NCBI GenBank assembly: GCA_023376005.1
Contig: CM042156.1
Location: forward strand, 44,962,865 to 45,026,864
Origin: Doryteuthis pealeii
Taxonomy: Eukaryota > Mollusca > Cephalopoda > Myopsida > Loliginidae
Length of the DNA: 64,000 nucleotides
Reading direction: 5' to 3'
Part shown: positions 42,430 to 52,860 of the stretch, piece by piece
How positions within the stretch are numbered: the first letter of the stretch is position 1
How the letters are laid out: the number at the start of each line of letters is the position of its first letter
Program-made: the position numbers and the translations under genes
Notes under the pieces: model-generated
Told to the model about the DNA's origin: nothing
The model's database searches: none
What the model saw: the letters and a program-made list of their open reading frames with translations, nothing else

Positions 42430-42648
42430 AAGGCAATTACAATGCGTACATCGTATAAAATTCGATAATTATTGAAAATAATCATGACAAGCAATTCCAG
42501 CGAATAACGTGCGCCACGTGGAACACCGTACAGAGTTGAAACAGCTGTACGGTGTTCCAAGTGGTGCACGTTATTCGCCGGGTTTTTTTATTATGATTAT
42601 TTTCAATAATTATCGAATTTTATACGATATACGCATTGTAATTGCCTT
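42430..42648. repeat. Near-perfect palindrome in the HAUS1 intron
   Basis: Left arm AAGGCAATTACAATGCGTA, ATCGTATAAAATTCGATAAT, TATTGAAAATAATCATGA, then GCGAATAACGTGC and GGAACACCGTACAG. The right arm is the complement, CTGTACGGTGTTCC, GCACGTTATTCGC, ATTATCGAATTTTATACGAT and GCATTGTAATTGCCTT. Arms are ~100 bp with a loop of about 8-13 bases (AGTTGAAA centre) and few mismatches. TA and TG/CA repeats flank it. It has no reading frame. It is either a foldback DNA element or a recently formed inverted duplication. Confidence 0.9.
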
Positions 42649-43168
42649 ATATATATATGCGTGTGTGTGTGTACTTATATAGATGGATGGCAATCGCATG
42701 GTTTATAAATTAAACTAATGTAAATGAAAGGAAGTGTTGAAAAAAAAATCAAATGTACTCTATATTGAAGATGAAGGATGATCAAAAATAAATGTCAATA
42801 TTTCGAGGTGAGCCTCACTCCTCCTTCTGGCGAAGAAAAGAAAACCAAAATTTTTATTTCATTTTAAAAATTGAAAATATTAACATTTATTTATTTTTTC
42901 TCATACTTCTTCTTCAACGGCATTCAATAGTAAGTAGATTTAATTTTTTTTTCATTTGTTAGTATAACTCATAGGCCATACGATTCTTATCAATAATATA
43001 GTTTTCTATATTTATAAGTAAAGAGTAATCAATATAATTGATCAAGCATGAGTTAAGGTAGTGAAGACTGCTTTTTAACCGTCAGTTTCTCGCCTATGTG
43101 TTTTGAAAATCGCATAGGCGGTAAATTGACAATTACCAAGAGCCATTGACTTTGTCTTTGCTAGCCTA

Positions 43169-43204
<36 letters not shown>
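43169..43204. repeat. (TA)n microsatellite
   Basis: Intronic TA run. Confidence 0.9.
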
Positions 43205-43206
<2 letters not shown>

Positions 43207-43448
43207 CTAGACCCGTTGAGTCATCCATTCAGCTCTGTGTAGATAATTGATATTAGGGAAAAGTGAGTTTGCAAAGTGAATTATATAAAAAAAAAATAAA
43301 AAAAATAGATAGGACTGGACAAAACATAAAAATCATTTTGTAATATTTCTAAGGGGAATGTTTGACCTAATTTAAGCTACGGTTACTGCCTACAAAGTTT
43401 AACATAGAAATACATTTCAAATTCTCTCATCTCTCTCTCTCTCTCCAG

Positions 43449-43521
43449 AGAAACTAACATCATATAAGGAGGAGGTAATCAAGATATACATAGCGGGGAA
43501 AGGTGATAGGCAGAATGTAAA
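43449..43521 (+). other. Exon-like segment within the HAUS1 intron
   Basis: A (CT)n tract ending CTCTCCAG precedes, and a good donor (AAA|GTAAGA) follows, a 73 bp segment. From the phase left by exon 41704-42022 it is open and reads EKLTSYKEEVIKIYIAGKG. Its length is not a multiple of three, so inclusion would read the last HAUS1 exon in another frame. HAUS1 length and alignment do not require it. A cryptic or alternative exon, or chance next to a CT repeat. Confidence 0.25.
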
Positions 43522-43717
43522 GTAAGAGAGTGGTCAGTTTTTGATTTAACTGCAAATTATGACTAATTAGAACCAATTAAAATGGACTTTTAAAAATATA
43601 ACTCAACCCTAAAAGTAAGGAATAATTTAGTATAATTTTCATGTCATTAAACTAAACAGTAAAAAAAGCCTTTCAGAGACAAAAGTTTATTCGCTCAGCT
43701 TTAGTATGATGATTATG

Positions 43718-43775
43718 ATAATAATAATAATAATAATTAATAATAATTATTATTATTATTAACTATTATTATTAT
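43718..43775. repeat. (TAA)n/(TTA)n microsatellite
   Basis: A TAA run meets a TTA run, forming a small palindrome. Confidence 0.9.
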
Positions 43776-44454
43776 ACTTTTTACGAAACAAATTATTTCA
43801 GCTGTCATTGTGAATGAATAATTGTTTTAATACTGACCAGCTGTATCTGTGAAAATTCCACGGAATCTATATATCGATACATTTGATTGTAACTCTGTAC
43901 CTACAAACCTATCATTTGTATGTGTCACATTTTCAGTTATAAATACGCGTAAGTAGGAAGAGAGCGGGAGACGTCTTAAGCATGCCGCCAATGTGGAAGA
44001 GATAGATAGACTAAGCCAAGTGAAACCTAAACCGTACCCAAATACGTATGTTTTTATTACACATGTCGGCGTCTGTATATGATTACACTTGTATCTATCG
44101 TCGCACAGCGAAAGGGAAGATTGATGTAAAACGCAATGACTTTTAATTCTCCTGTTCTCATCCATATTGACACTTTGTCCTCTCTTTCTCCAGCTTCTCT
44201 CTCATCCACACCCCGTCTCCCAACTTTTTTACCCACTATTTTCTTTCTGACAACATTTTGCCCCCTTTCTTACTTTTTTTTTTTTATCCCAGCATATTTT
44301 ACAGATATCTTTCCGTCCGCTTAGACTTTGGTAAAGCGTTTAATTTCAGAAAAAAAAAAAAACCAAAAAAAAAACTGCCGAAACCGCATGTTGTTGTTGG
44401 CATCTACGAAAGACGATGGCGTAGTGTCCAAAAATATATATTTTTTGGAATTAC

Positions 44455-44760
44455 GTAGCCTGGGCAGGTTGATATGGAGGATGTGTTGTTGCCCACACTG
44501 CCACTATGATCCAAAGGAAAGGTAAGAAACCAATGCAGTTTGGCAGCAATAGTCTCGCAGGAGTTGCTGGGTAGCAATGGAGTAGTGTCCATTTTTTTAG
44601 TGGAACTACGTAGACTGGGCAATTATCCAAAGGAAAGGTAAGAAACCAATGCAGTTTGGCAATGGCAGTGTCGCAGAAGTTGCTGTGTAGCGCTGAAGTT
44701 CAGCATTACTCCATCTTAGGGACTCTGGCTCCGGATTTGTTTTAGGGGTTTACTCCCCTA
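44455..44760. repeat. Family K repeat, copy 2, internally duplicated
   Basis: GGAGGATGTGTTGTTGCCCA, then CCAAAGGAAAGGTAAGAAAC and ATGCAGTTTGGCA twice (near 44510 and 44630), then CTCTGGCTCCGGATTTGTTT. Aligns with 33205-33440. Confidence 0.7.
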
Positions 44761-44813
44761 AACCGCATGTATACTTATTATTAAAATCATGACACACACA
44801 ATTGATAGATAGG

Positions 44814-44957
44814 TATTTACCCAATCCTTTCGCCACGGGTAGGATGTTACACAGGGTCACCAGTATGGGTCATCCAGAGAAGACCGAACTCGCTATTCAG
44901 TTGTAAACGATCTGCGAAACTAGCTTGCTGACCATTACAATCCGATGGGACTCCCCG
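44814..44957 (-). mobile_element. SINE-D with 13 bp target duplication
   Basis: Flanked by ATTGATAGATAGG at 44801-44813 and 44958-44970. Tail ATTTACCCAATCC at the left; box B (AGACCGAACTCGC) and box A (TGACCATTACAATCC) reversed at the right. Confidence 0.9.
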
Positions 44958-44998
44958 ATTGATAGATAGGAATGTAGTTACAAAAATGCTCAGGCATT

Positions 44999-45135
44999 TA
45001 CCCAACCCGTTCGCCACGGGTAGGATGGGGCACAAGATCGCAAATATAGGGCATTCAGCGAGGATCGAACTCGTTATTTCGTAGTACTAGATCTAGCGAG
45101 ACCTGCTTGGTAACCATTACACCACGAGGGTACAC
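44999..45135 (-). mobile_element. SINE-D, second copy in tandem orientation
   Basis: TTACCCAACCCGTTCGCCAC, GAGGATCGAACTCG and GGTAACCATTACACCACGAG. Same orientation as the copy 40 bp to its left. Confidence 0.85.
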
Positions 45136-45384
45136 CCTGATTGACATAAAGGTACGTAGTTACAAACAAGCGTATTAATATATAGAGATTTAATTTTAAT
45201 TAGCGCCTGGCTGGAGTATATATTATCTAGTATAACAAACAATTACGCGTGTAGTGAGTTCGAACCACACTTTTTCCACTTTCGTGGCTTGTGGGGAAAC
45301 TAGATATATTTTTAACATTTTTTTTCATGGAAATTATTTCAAATTTATTATTTGACTTTTTTTAATGTCAAAATACGCATAAGA

Positions 45385-45460
45385 AAGGCATTGACTGCTA
45401 TAGACAAATTATCGATCATATGGAAATCTCATCTGTCTGATAAGATAAAACGAGAGTTCA
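45385..45460 (+). pseudogene. RTE LINE fragment
   Basis: Reads AIDKLSIIWKSHLSDKIKRE, the block preceding the LLYGCTTWTLTK motif in RTE elements. A short isolated piece. Confidence 0.65.
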
Positions 45461-45659
45461 CCACTTGGCAATAGGATTTATCTCACAGGAGAGATAAGAC
45501 TAGGGGTTCACTTCACCAAAGAGACGTCGAGAATAGGGGTCTCGTTTCTCACGTGACCAACGGGCACGAGATGTCAGAAGCGACGTCTCAAGAAATCACT
45601 GATCTAAGAAGACACTCCTTCAGATCAAGACGAGACAACTCCTTGTTATTCTACAATAA

Positions 45660-45870
45660 TATACTATTAATTGATAATACTAGTGTTCCTTAATTGTACG
45701 ACCGTTATCATCTTGCACCCCCCCCCCGGTTAAAAATGAGACTGTCCAAATCGTCCAAGATGAAAAGCAAAAATATAAATCCTGATTATCTGGTGTTATC
45801 CGTCGAATTCTTTTTTTTTCTTATGAGAGTCGTCACCTCAGCTAAATAATGGACCATTCCGTATTTATCA
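45660..45870 (-). mobile_element. Family H end
   Basis: TAACCGGGGGGGG..AAAATGAGACTG and CCAAATCGTCCAAGATGAAA are the reverse of the family H right end (compare 51640-51810). Confidence 0.6.
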
Positions 45871-45984
45871 GAGAACAAGTAGGGGAAAGATAGAGAAAGG
45901 GGTTAGCGCACGGAAGCAATAACGCTAATTAGTTTCAATCGAACATGATGAAAATATGAAAAGAAAAAAGAGCTGTTGTTGTTG

Positions 45985-46015
<31 letters not shown>

Positions 46016-46345
46016 GAAATAACGATCCGATTGAGCTGCCACAAAAAGCAACTAAAATCAACAAAAAAAAAAAAAAAGAAAAGAAAATACTAGTTAAAAT
46101 CTATAATTCCTCAAACATTCCTCCATTCGTTCAGCTAAGGTTTCGCCATTTTTTTTTTTTTTTTTTCAATCAAAATATCAGGAATTGTTAAAGTTATGTC
46201 TGGAAAGGGTTGAAATTATATTTTAGGAGTCTCCCCAGAAAATAAATCTTTGCATATAACATATACACTATTAATATAGTATATACAAATCAAATTCTGT
46301 TAATTCATCCGATGGTTCCAAAAAATGCCATGGAGGGGATTTCCT

Positions 46346-46855
46346 GTGTCGTGCTAACGTGCTGGATTGCGACATCGTAGTAAACGAGTTCGAACCCCAG
46401 TCGCTATTAAGTTCACTTTCGGACTATTACCTTTGGGAAATGTTGGACCCTCTCACCCGCACCTGTTAAATAGTTCCACTACTGTACTTCTATACGGATG
46501 GTTGATGGAGGTGCGTGGTATAATGGTTAGTCATGGGAAATGGACTCGTCGACCTGGGTTCATTTCCTGGATGAAGCTGTTTGCATTCTACATGGCGCTA
46601 ATACCCTTGGGAAAGATATGAATCCAATTCTCCCTCAAACTATGGGTAAATAGCAGGACAGACTGGGTTATTTAACCATGGCTAGGTAACCAGTCTAGGA
46701 GAAGGAAAACTCTGAATTCAAACCTGTTAAACTCCGCTTAAAAAAATTGACGTTGTGTCGCATCCTGCTCGTGCAGAAGGGTTGGTAAATATAAGGATGG
46801 TTTTTTGGCATTAAATAACCCACAAAGGTTGATATGCCATTAAACAAACAAACAA
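46346..46855 (+). mobile_element. SINE-G (tRNA-derived) split by a SINE-A
   Basis: Head ACATCGTAGTAAACGAGTTC (box B GAGTTCGAACCCC), body CACTTTCGGACTATTACC, then after the insert GGCATTAAATAACCCACAAA and GTTGATATGCCATTAAACAA. The unsplit form is at 48.26-48.44 kb. It lies 100 bp upstream of the last HAUS1 exon. Confidence 0.8.
46504..46794 (+). mobile_element. SINE-A, full length, 8 bp target duplication
   Basis: Flanked by GGATGGTT at 46496-46503 and 46795-46802. Contains GGTGCGTGGTATAATGGTTA (box A) and GGGTTCATTTCC (box B); body AGGAGAAGGAAAACTCTGAA; end AGAAGGGTTGGTAAATATAA. Best full-length SINE-A in the window. Confidence 0.92.
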
Positions 46856-46952
46856 CCAGATCAAAATGCCCTATTCATTTTTTTTTTTTTACATTTATTT
46901 CTGAAATCATCATTGTAAATTGCTAAAACCAAAACTTGTTTCCTCTTTTAAG

Positions 46953-47416
46953 GTCTGACGGATCTTCGATGCCGGATGGAATCGGTCAAAAGACAGAATT
47001 ACAGACAGAGACGAAAGTTTGCGCTCACGGGTCGTGGCTGTCAGAATCTGGAACCTTTGGAGCAGCAATTGCAGAGTGTACACCTCGATCCTGTCTTTAC
47101 CTGCATCAATGGAGGAAGGGAGTTGAAGTTCCGCTCCAACGAGCAAAAATTCTACAATGGACAAATATCGAGAAGACTGAAACAATTGAAATCCGTCGGG
47201 GCCAGCAGCTCCGTGAGTCACAAGAAAATCGTCAACAGAAAACACGAACTCGACTGGATCCAGAAGAAATGTCTGTCCGTACATGTTGAACTGGAAATGT
47301 TTCACAATCTTCCGCCGAGCTTTTCCAAAATCGAGGCGGCAGTCCAACAAATGGAAAGTGAAAAGAAGAAGTTGGAACGTCGTCTGTCCGGTTGTATAGA
47401 TACCAGCGTCTTGTGA
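46953..47416 (+). CDS. HAUS1: HAUS augmin-like complex subunit 1, last exon
   Basis: Acceptor TTTCCTCTTTTAAG ends at 46952. Two bases complete the codon begun at 42022, so the frame joins exactly. It encodes GLTDLRCRMESVKRQNYRQ, then about 135 mostly helical residues including ELKFRSNEQKFYNGQISRRL, SSVSHKKIVNRKHEL and LPPSFSKIEAAVQQMESEKK, ending IDTSVL and TGA at 47414-47416. In vertebrate HAUS1 the same order occurs: SEEFRFGIKAAEEQLSARG, SLSHQSLV, DLMPNPSLAQVKIEEAKREL, then a short tail. The two exons give ~262 residues against ~278 for the human protein. It probably folds as coiled coil within the augmin core. No polyadenylation signal is assigned. Confidence 0.8.
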
Positions 47417-47511
47417 TGAGCATATGTTGTCGCGGGGTTCGGACTGGGCTCACGGTGATCTGCGCTGCTGGACAAAAAGTATCATTGGTCCCTTAAAATC
47501 CATTCATTACA

Positions 47512-48113
47512 CCGCCCTGTCGGCTGGGGCGTTAGAATGCACCGACTGCACCTCTGCAGAGGGGTAAGACTCCCCCAATGGGGCCACATGTTGGCCGTGG
47601 GTGGCGACCCGTGATGCTTAAGGATAGAGCCCATGGTGGATGAGCAGTTCATGACATGCAATACTCCACTTTGGCCCCATCTTGGGCTAGACGGGCGGTC
47701 GGAGAGGCCCCCTCCGATCAATTGGCTGGTCACGTTAAGCCCTAGCACCTATATGATTTTCTCAACCCTATTGCCTTTATGGCAAGCCCCAACCCCTTTT
47801 TATCATATGGGTGCTAGAAGGCGGTGACTGCAGGTCTACATGTCCTGGGAATGACGTTAAACTCTATCTGATGGTGAGGTTCCAGTTTTGGAGGTTTGGG
47901 GAATGTGGAGTACCCCTTCATCACCATTGCTCCCTGGTCCACTCTGACCCGGAGTGGTAGTACCTGTTAGGGTCCCATCTATGGGTTAAATAGAAAAATG
48001 TATTATAAAAAATTGTATTATCCATTAAGAATTGATTTATTTCAAAACTTTATCAGCATTAAATGACCCACTGAGGTTGATATGCCGTAAAACAAAACAA
48101 ACAACAAACCAAA
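47512..48113 (+). mobile_element. Family C retroposon, reference copy, 12 bp target duplication
   Basis: Flanked by CCATTCATTACA at 47500-47511 and 48114-48125. Head CCGCCCTGTCGGCTGGGGCG, middle GGGTGGCGACCCGTGATGC, tail GAGGTTGATATGCCGTAAAA. At 602 bp it is the cleanest full copy. It lies 95 bp after the HAUS1 stop, so it is probably within the 3' UTR or just past it. Confidence 0.95.
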
Positions 48114-48254
48114 CCATTCATTACATATAGGTATAATCGGACAGTTTTTCCAAAGCCCAATATCTTAAGAATATGGACATCTATATACAAATGGAGGCGC
48201 TCGTTGTATAATATTATCGTCGTAGAAAATTGACACTGCGACCCGAAGTGTGGA

Positions 48255-48440
48255 GTCCCCGTGGTATCACGGCTTACGTACCGGACATCGTAGTAAGTGA
48301 ATTCCAATTCCAATTGCCCACTAACGTTTACTTTCGGACTAATACCCAACTATGGGTTAAATAGTACCACTACTGTTCTACAAGAATGGCTTTGGCATTG
48401 AATAAACCACGAAAGGGGATATGTCATTAAACAAAGAAAC
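48255..48440 (+). mobile_element. SINE-G, unsplit copy
   Basis: GTGGTATCACGGCTTACG, ACATCGTAGTAAGTGAATTC, CTTTCGGACTAATACCC and a tail GGATATGTCATTAAACAAAG. Confidence 0.75.
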
Positions 48441-48454
48441 GAACAGAACAACGA

Positions 48455-48676
48455 CCGATCTCAAATCCTAGACTAAGCTGTTTTGAATTTCACATAGGGT
48501 AAGATATTCATGCAACTATTCTCCCCTCATCTATGGGTAAATTGTAGAGCAGACTGGGCTCTTTAACCTTGGTATGGCAACCAGTTTAGGTATAAAACTC
48601 TGACTTCAAACCTGCTAAACCCCGCCTAAAATTCACCTCGTTTCCCATCCTGTTCGTGCGGAGGAGTTGGGTAATT
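48455..48676 (+). mobile_element. SINE-A lacking box A
   Basis: From CTCAAATCCTAGACTAAGCT to GAGGAGTTGGGTAATTACAT. Confidence 0.8.
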
Positions 48677-48829
48677 ACATAGATATGAAGAAAAGAGGTT
48701 CATATGGTGATAAACAGAAAATCATAATCATAAAAATCATAAACGTCAAATTAATTTTCGTAATTTACAATGGTTATATAAAAATGAACGTCTTTTTTAT
48801 TCTTTGTAGATGAAAATAAAGTATTATCT

Positions 48830-49040
48830 GTGTTATTCGGACTGTCCCCATCTTCATTGTTATTTGTACAACGTTTCGGCCGATATGCCCCCCGGCCTTC
48901 TTTATTGTCGGACTCGGGAACCTTCTTTTCGAACTCGGGGAACTTTCTTGTCGTAATCGGGAGCCATCGCGGAACTTTGAACCTAACCCTTTATTTAGTC
49001 CACGGGGGTATCCTGTTCTCATTCCGCTAACCATAGCTGG
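48830..49040 (-). mobile_element. Penelope-type terminal segment
   Basis: Matches 25668-25860 (GTTATTTGTACAACGTTTCG, CCTAACCCTTTATTTAGTCC, GGGGGTATCCTG), including a degraded hammerhead-like motif at 48873-48903. Confidence 0.75.
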
Positions 49041-49169
49041 AGTAGGAGTTGTGTTAATTATTTTTCTATGTTACTGTCCTACTCAGGATTGAACACGGAA
49101 TCCAGAGATAACTGTCACTTAGAACTGTCTTAACCTAACTACCTTATCCACTAGGCCTTGTGTCCAATT

Positions 49170-49478
49170 GGACAATTGAGTGTGAATTTTGGGAAAATCT
49201 GCTTAAGAAATTGACCTTGTGTCGCATCCTGCTCATGCATTGTGGTTGGTAAATATACATATGAGCTAACTAAACACATTGTAGCGCTAATATCATTAAG
49301 AAAGGTATGCATCCAACTATTCTCATTCCAGCGACGGGTAGATATTAGGGCAGACTGGGACCTTTAACCTTGGTAAGGCAACCAGTCAATGAAAAATAAA
49401 ACTCTGAATTCAAACCTGTTAAATTACTCTTAAGAAATTGACCTTGTGTCACATTCTACTCGTGTGGAAGGGTTGGTA
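49170..49478 (+). mobile_element. Two stacked SINE-A pieces
   Basis: A 3' piece ends GGTTGGTAAATATACAT (49258). A longer piece runs from AGCGCTAATATCATTAAG to AGGGTTGGTAAATATG (49478). Confidence 0.75.
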
Positions 49479-49959
49479 AATATGTACTGTGGTATTCTAA
49501 CGATCTAACTCATTTTATCATTGTCTCTTTAGAGTCTCACAGTCGGTGGAATTATTGACGCAACAATAAAAAAAAAAAACCCACTATAAACTGTTCTATT
49601 GTTGGCAAGAAAGACGAGTGATAAATTTTGAAAAATCAGCTATGTTTCATTTCTTGGGTATAGATTTCATTCGTTTCGCCTCGGTATGAAAAGTATGTGA
49701 AACTACGGCATGACTATGATTCTGAAAATTCTTTGCTTATTACAAAGCTCAATATATCCTGGCCTTGAACAATGATGAAAATATTATCAAGTCTGCATTG
49801 TTTTATGACAACATCAGGGTGTCAGCAGACTTTTTACGGCTATCTATCGTGTAGGTATTTGTTCAGCTTCACACCAAGCCAAAAAGTGACATAAGGTTGG
49901 TTTGATAAGAAGTGACAGACAGGAGAGCAAGACCCCCGCGTAGCGGTTTTGAAAATTAT

Positions 49960-50370
49960 TTGGATTCCGCCGACCTTCCCCTTAAAAGGCGCCTCAGGCG
50001 TTGGGCAATAAACCCAGCCCTTACCTCTTTAGACGAGGGAACTGGTAGCTGCTTGGGTAGAAGGGATGCTCTCCAGCCCTAGAACCTAGCTGATATTTTT
50101 TTCTTACCCGCCCAACACGACTGTACCAGGTAAGGGTATTTACCTCTCATCCCACTTATGAGCGCTGGACACAAGGTCTCGTTTTAACGTAAGCGCATAA
50201 AAATTGCGTCGATCCCGTCGGCATTCCCCTTAAGGGGGGCGCCTCAGGCGCTGGGCAATAAACACAGCCCTGCCCCTTTAGCTACTTGGGTAGAAGGGAT
50301 GCTCTCCAACCCTAGAACCTAGTTGATATTTTTTTCTTACCCACCCAACACGACTGTACCAGGTAAGTAT
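49960..50370 (-). mobile_element. Family F repeat, tandemly duplicated
   Basis: Two copies (near 49975-50135 and 50215-50370) share GGCGCCTCAGGCG, TGGGCAATAAAC, GAAGGGATGCTCTCCA and ACCCAACACGACTGTACCAG. Only the left half of each matches the family F copies at 23.4 and 27.6 kb. The right half is new. Confidence 0.75.
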
Positions 50371-50809
50371 ATATCGTGTATTCAGCAGTTTAGTAAATCT
50401 CATCTCATTATCTGTACAATGGAATCCTTTTACTGTCATTTTAAGCAACGACCACGATCCTTGTCTTGACTTTTTACACGGCGTAGACAAATACTTCAGC
50501 TAATTGATTGATTAAAAGAGAGATTTGTGATGATGTTGGCATTCTTTCGTTGAGTCGTGTCAAACAATTCTTACTGACGATTTGGAGATGAGATTAGTTG
50601 GAGCCATGTTTGTTCCGCTTCTTATAGAGCCATAGCAAGTATTTCGGGTGACTAAAGCTACTCTTGCTTTTGTGTGAAAAACTGATTCAGGATTTTTGAA
50701 AAACTTGCTGGCATTTGTTTTAAGAATGCAAATTATTAGATCATTCCATATTTTCCGTCAATATTGTCTTTTTTCCCCCGATTAGACTCCAATAAAACAT
50801 TTAGAAATA

Positions 50810-51230
50810 GCTAGATAGGAATGTTTTGAATAAATCTTGGAAGCAGAACTCCATAAAAAGCAGCTGTATGGCTACTCACCTCCCATCACACATACCATCC
50901 AATTAAGACGAACAATATATACTGGACACTCTGGAGAAGCAAGGACGAAATCATAAGTGACGTTTTTTTCTCCGTTTGCACCTACACATGGCATACCAGT
51001 GTAAACCGACCAGCATGAACTCGCATCAATCAACTCTCTGGACACTGTGCCGTGCGGAAGACTTGCCAGGAGCGATGGCCGATAGGGGCGGATGGCGAGT
51101 GAGTCATGGGAATTCGTGCTGTCAGCATGACCTGGTAATGATGATGAGGTGACATATTGGATGCCGTGTTGTCAGGAGTGATAACAATGGTGAGGAAGAG
51201 AGAGAGAGAGAGATGGGGAACCTGATGATG
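50810..51230 (+). pseudogene. RTE-type LINE 3' end
   Basis: AATAAATCTTGGAAGCAGAA, CATACCATCCAATTAAGACG, CCAGGAGCGATGGCCGATAG and GGTAATGATGATGAGG. It matches the late coding part and the (ATG)-type tail. The last part is duplicated (AGTGATAACAATGG..GATGATGATGATAAT). Many indels. Confidence 0.75.
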
Positions 51231-51479
51231 ATGATAATCCTCTGTATGTCTCTGAAAAATTAATATAATTTGCTTAATATATATTTTATTAAGCCAGAAT
51301 GTCAGCTATCAAATAAAAAATATTTTGCGTCTTATCTATAATTAGTTTACTAGCAGCACCTATGAATATACCATAGCATTATGAATTATTACAGCGTTTT
51401 ATATTTACATAAGAGCTATTGAAAATAGTTCAATATGTAAAAAGTATAATAATCTTGATTTCTTCTCACTCTTTTCTTT

Positions 51480-51810
51480 TCCGTCTTTTCATCTTTCCAT
51501 TATGTTCGATTGAAACAGATTAGCATTATCGCCCCCTTCTCCCTGTCTTTCCCCTACTCTCTTTGTTTCTTATGATATTTTTCTGTAGCATATCCTTTTA
51601 TTCCCTTTCCTTCTTTATAATAAAAACAGAACGATCCATTGTTTAGCTAAGGTGATGAAACTCATAAGAAATAATTCGGTGGATAAGCAATACCAGATAA
51701 TCAGGATTTACATTTTTGCATTTCATCTTGGACGATTTGGACGGTCTCATTTTAACCAGAGGGCGTTGCAAGATGATAACTGTCGGAAGATTAAGGAACA
51801 AGAGTATTAT
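51480..51810 (+). mobile_element. Family H end
   Basis: ATACCAGATAATCAGGATTT, ATTTCATCTTGGACGATTTG, TTAACCAGAGGGCGTTGCAA. It shares the right end with 22.5 and 32.3 kb, and its left part is complementary to 45.78-45.95 kb. Confidence 0.65.
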
Positions 51811-52306
51811 CATTATAATTAAGTTTATTCATTGTTAAATAAGAAAGAAAAAAAAAGGTGAACATCCTACAAGTGTGCTAATTCCAAAATTTTTGCCTGG
51901 GCTAATATAAAGCATGAAAACATTCTCTCTATATTTTGCTGTTTTTGCTCAAACGTTAAATGCATATAACGAATACTTGACACTGTAAAGTTTCGGTATA
52001 CACGTTAACTTCTCAAAATGTGTTTGAGCGTTGCAAAGCTAAGATATCATACCAGCAGGTTCTTAATCATTCTTGTAGTTTTGCCACAATGTAACTACAT
52101 TCACCAGAGTTCATGAGAACTTTACTGATTAGTAGTACGATGTGCAGCAAGTGAGTGTGCAGTCCAATGTACATACTACGTGCATCTGCCCTTCGCAACA
52201 CCCCCCTATGCCTACGTGTAAAATAAAAAAAAATCAACTCGTCGTCACTGGCTCACATACCAGCGTTCACAGAGGGAGGGATGAATAGAGGTAAACGAAT
52301 GAAATC

Positions 52307-52318
52307 GGGGGGGGGGGG

Positions 52319-52360
<42 letters not shown>
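52307..52360. repeat. Poly-G and (GA)n
   Basis: A run of G followed by (GA)n. Confidence 0.95.
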
Positions 52361-52363
<3 letters not shown>

Positions 52364-52439
52364 CATCCGTTAAGCATCGATTGCTGTGGTTGAGCGGTGG
52401 ATTGCAAACTAAGAAACGAAAGTGGTTAGTAACGGTTGT

Positions 52440-52860
52440 GTACGCAGTTACCCAACCCCTCTGCCACGGGCAGGATGTGACACTGAGTTAATTTTTCGAG
52501 TGGAGTAAAGTTTTCCTTCTCCTGGACTGTTTACCAAAGCTAAAGTAACGGTTGTGTGGACACGGTCCAGATAAACGAACAAAACTATGCCCAAATACTG
52601 TGTGAAAAGGTCACGTTTTACCAACCACTCCGCACGAGTAGGATGTGACACAAGGTCAATTTATTAAGCGGAGTTTAACAGGTTTGAATTCAGAATTGTC
52701 CTTCTCTTTGGCTGGTTGCCTTGTCCAAAGTTAAAGAGCCCAAGTCTACCCTACTATTTACACATAGCTGGGGGGGGGTTAGTAGTTAGCGCTACCTTTC
52801 CCTAGGTATTAGCGCTATGTGAAATTCAAACAGCCTCGTCTACACCATGCTCCGCCGCTT
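52440..52860 (-). mobile_element. Two SINE-A copies, reverse
   Basis: A 3' piece (52445-52545: ACCCAACCCCTCTGCCACGG, TTTTCCTTCTCCTGGACTG) and a longer one (52618-52850: ACCAACCACTCCGCACGAG, ATAGCTGGGGGGGGG). Confidence 0.8.

Noticed and set aside
46936..47289. Alternative 117-codon frame over the last HAUS1 exon
   Set aside because: It overlaps the HAUS1 frame, which has homology and phase agreement. Kept only as a consequence of the optional segment at 43449.
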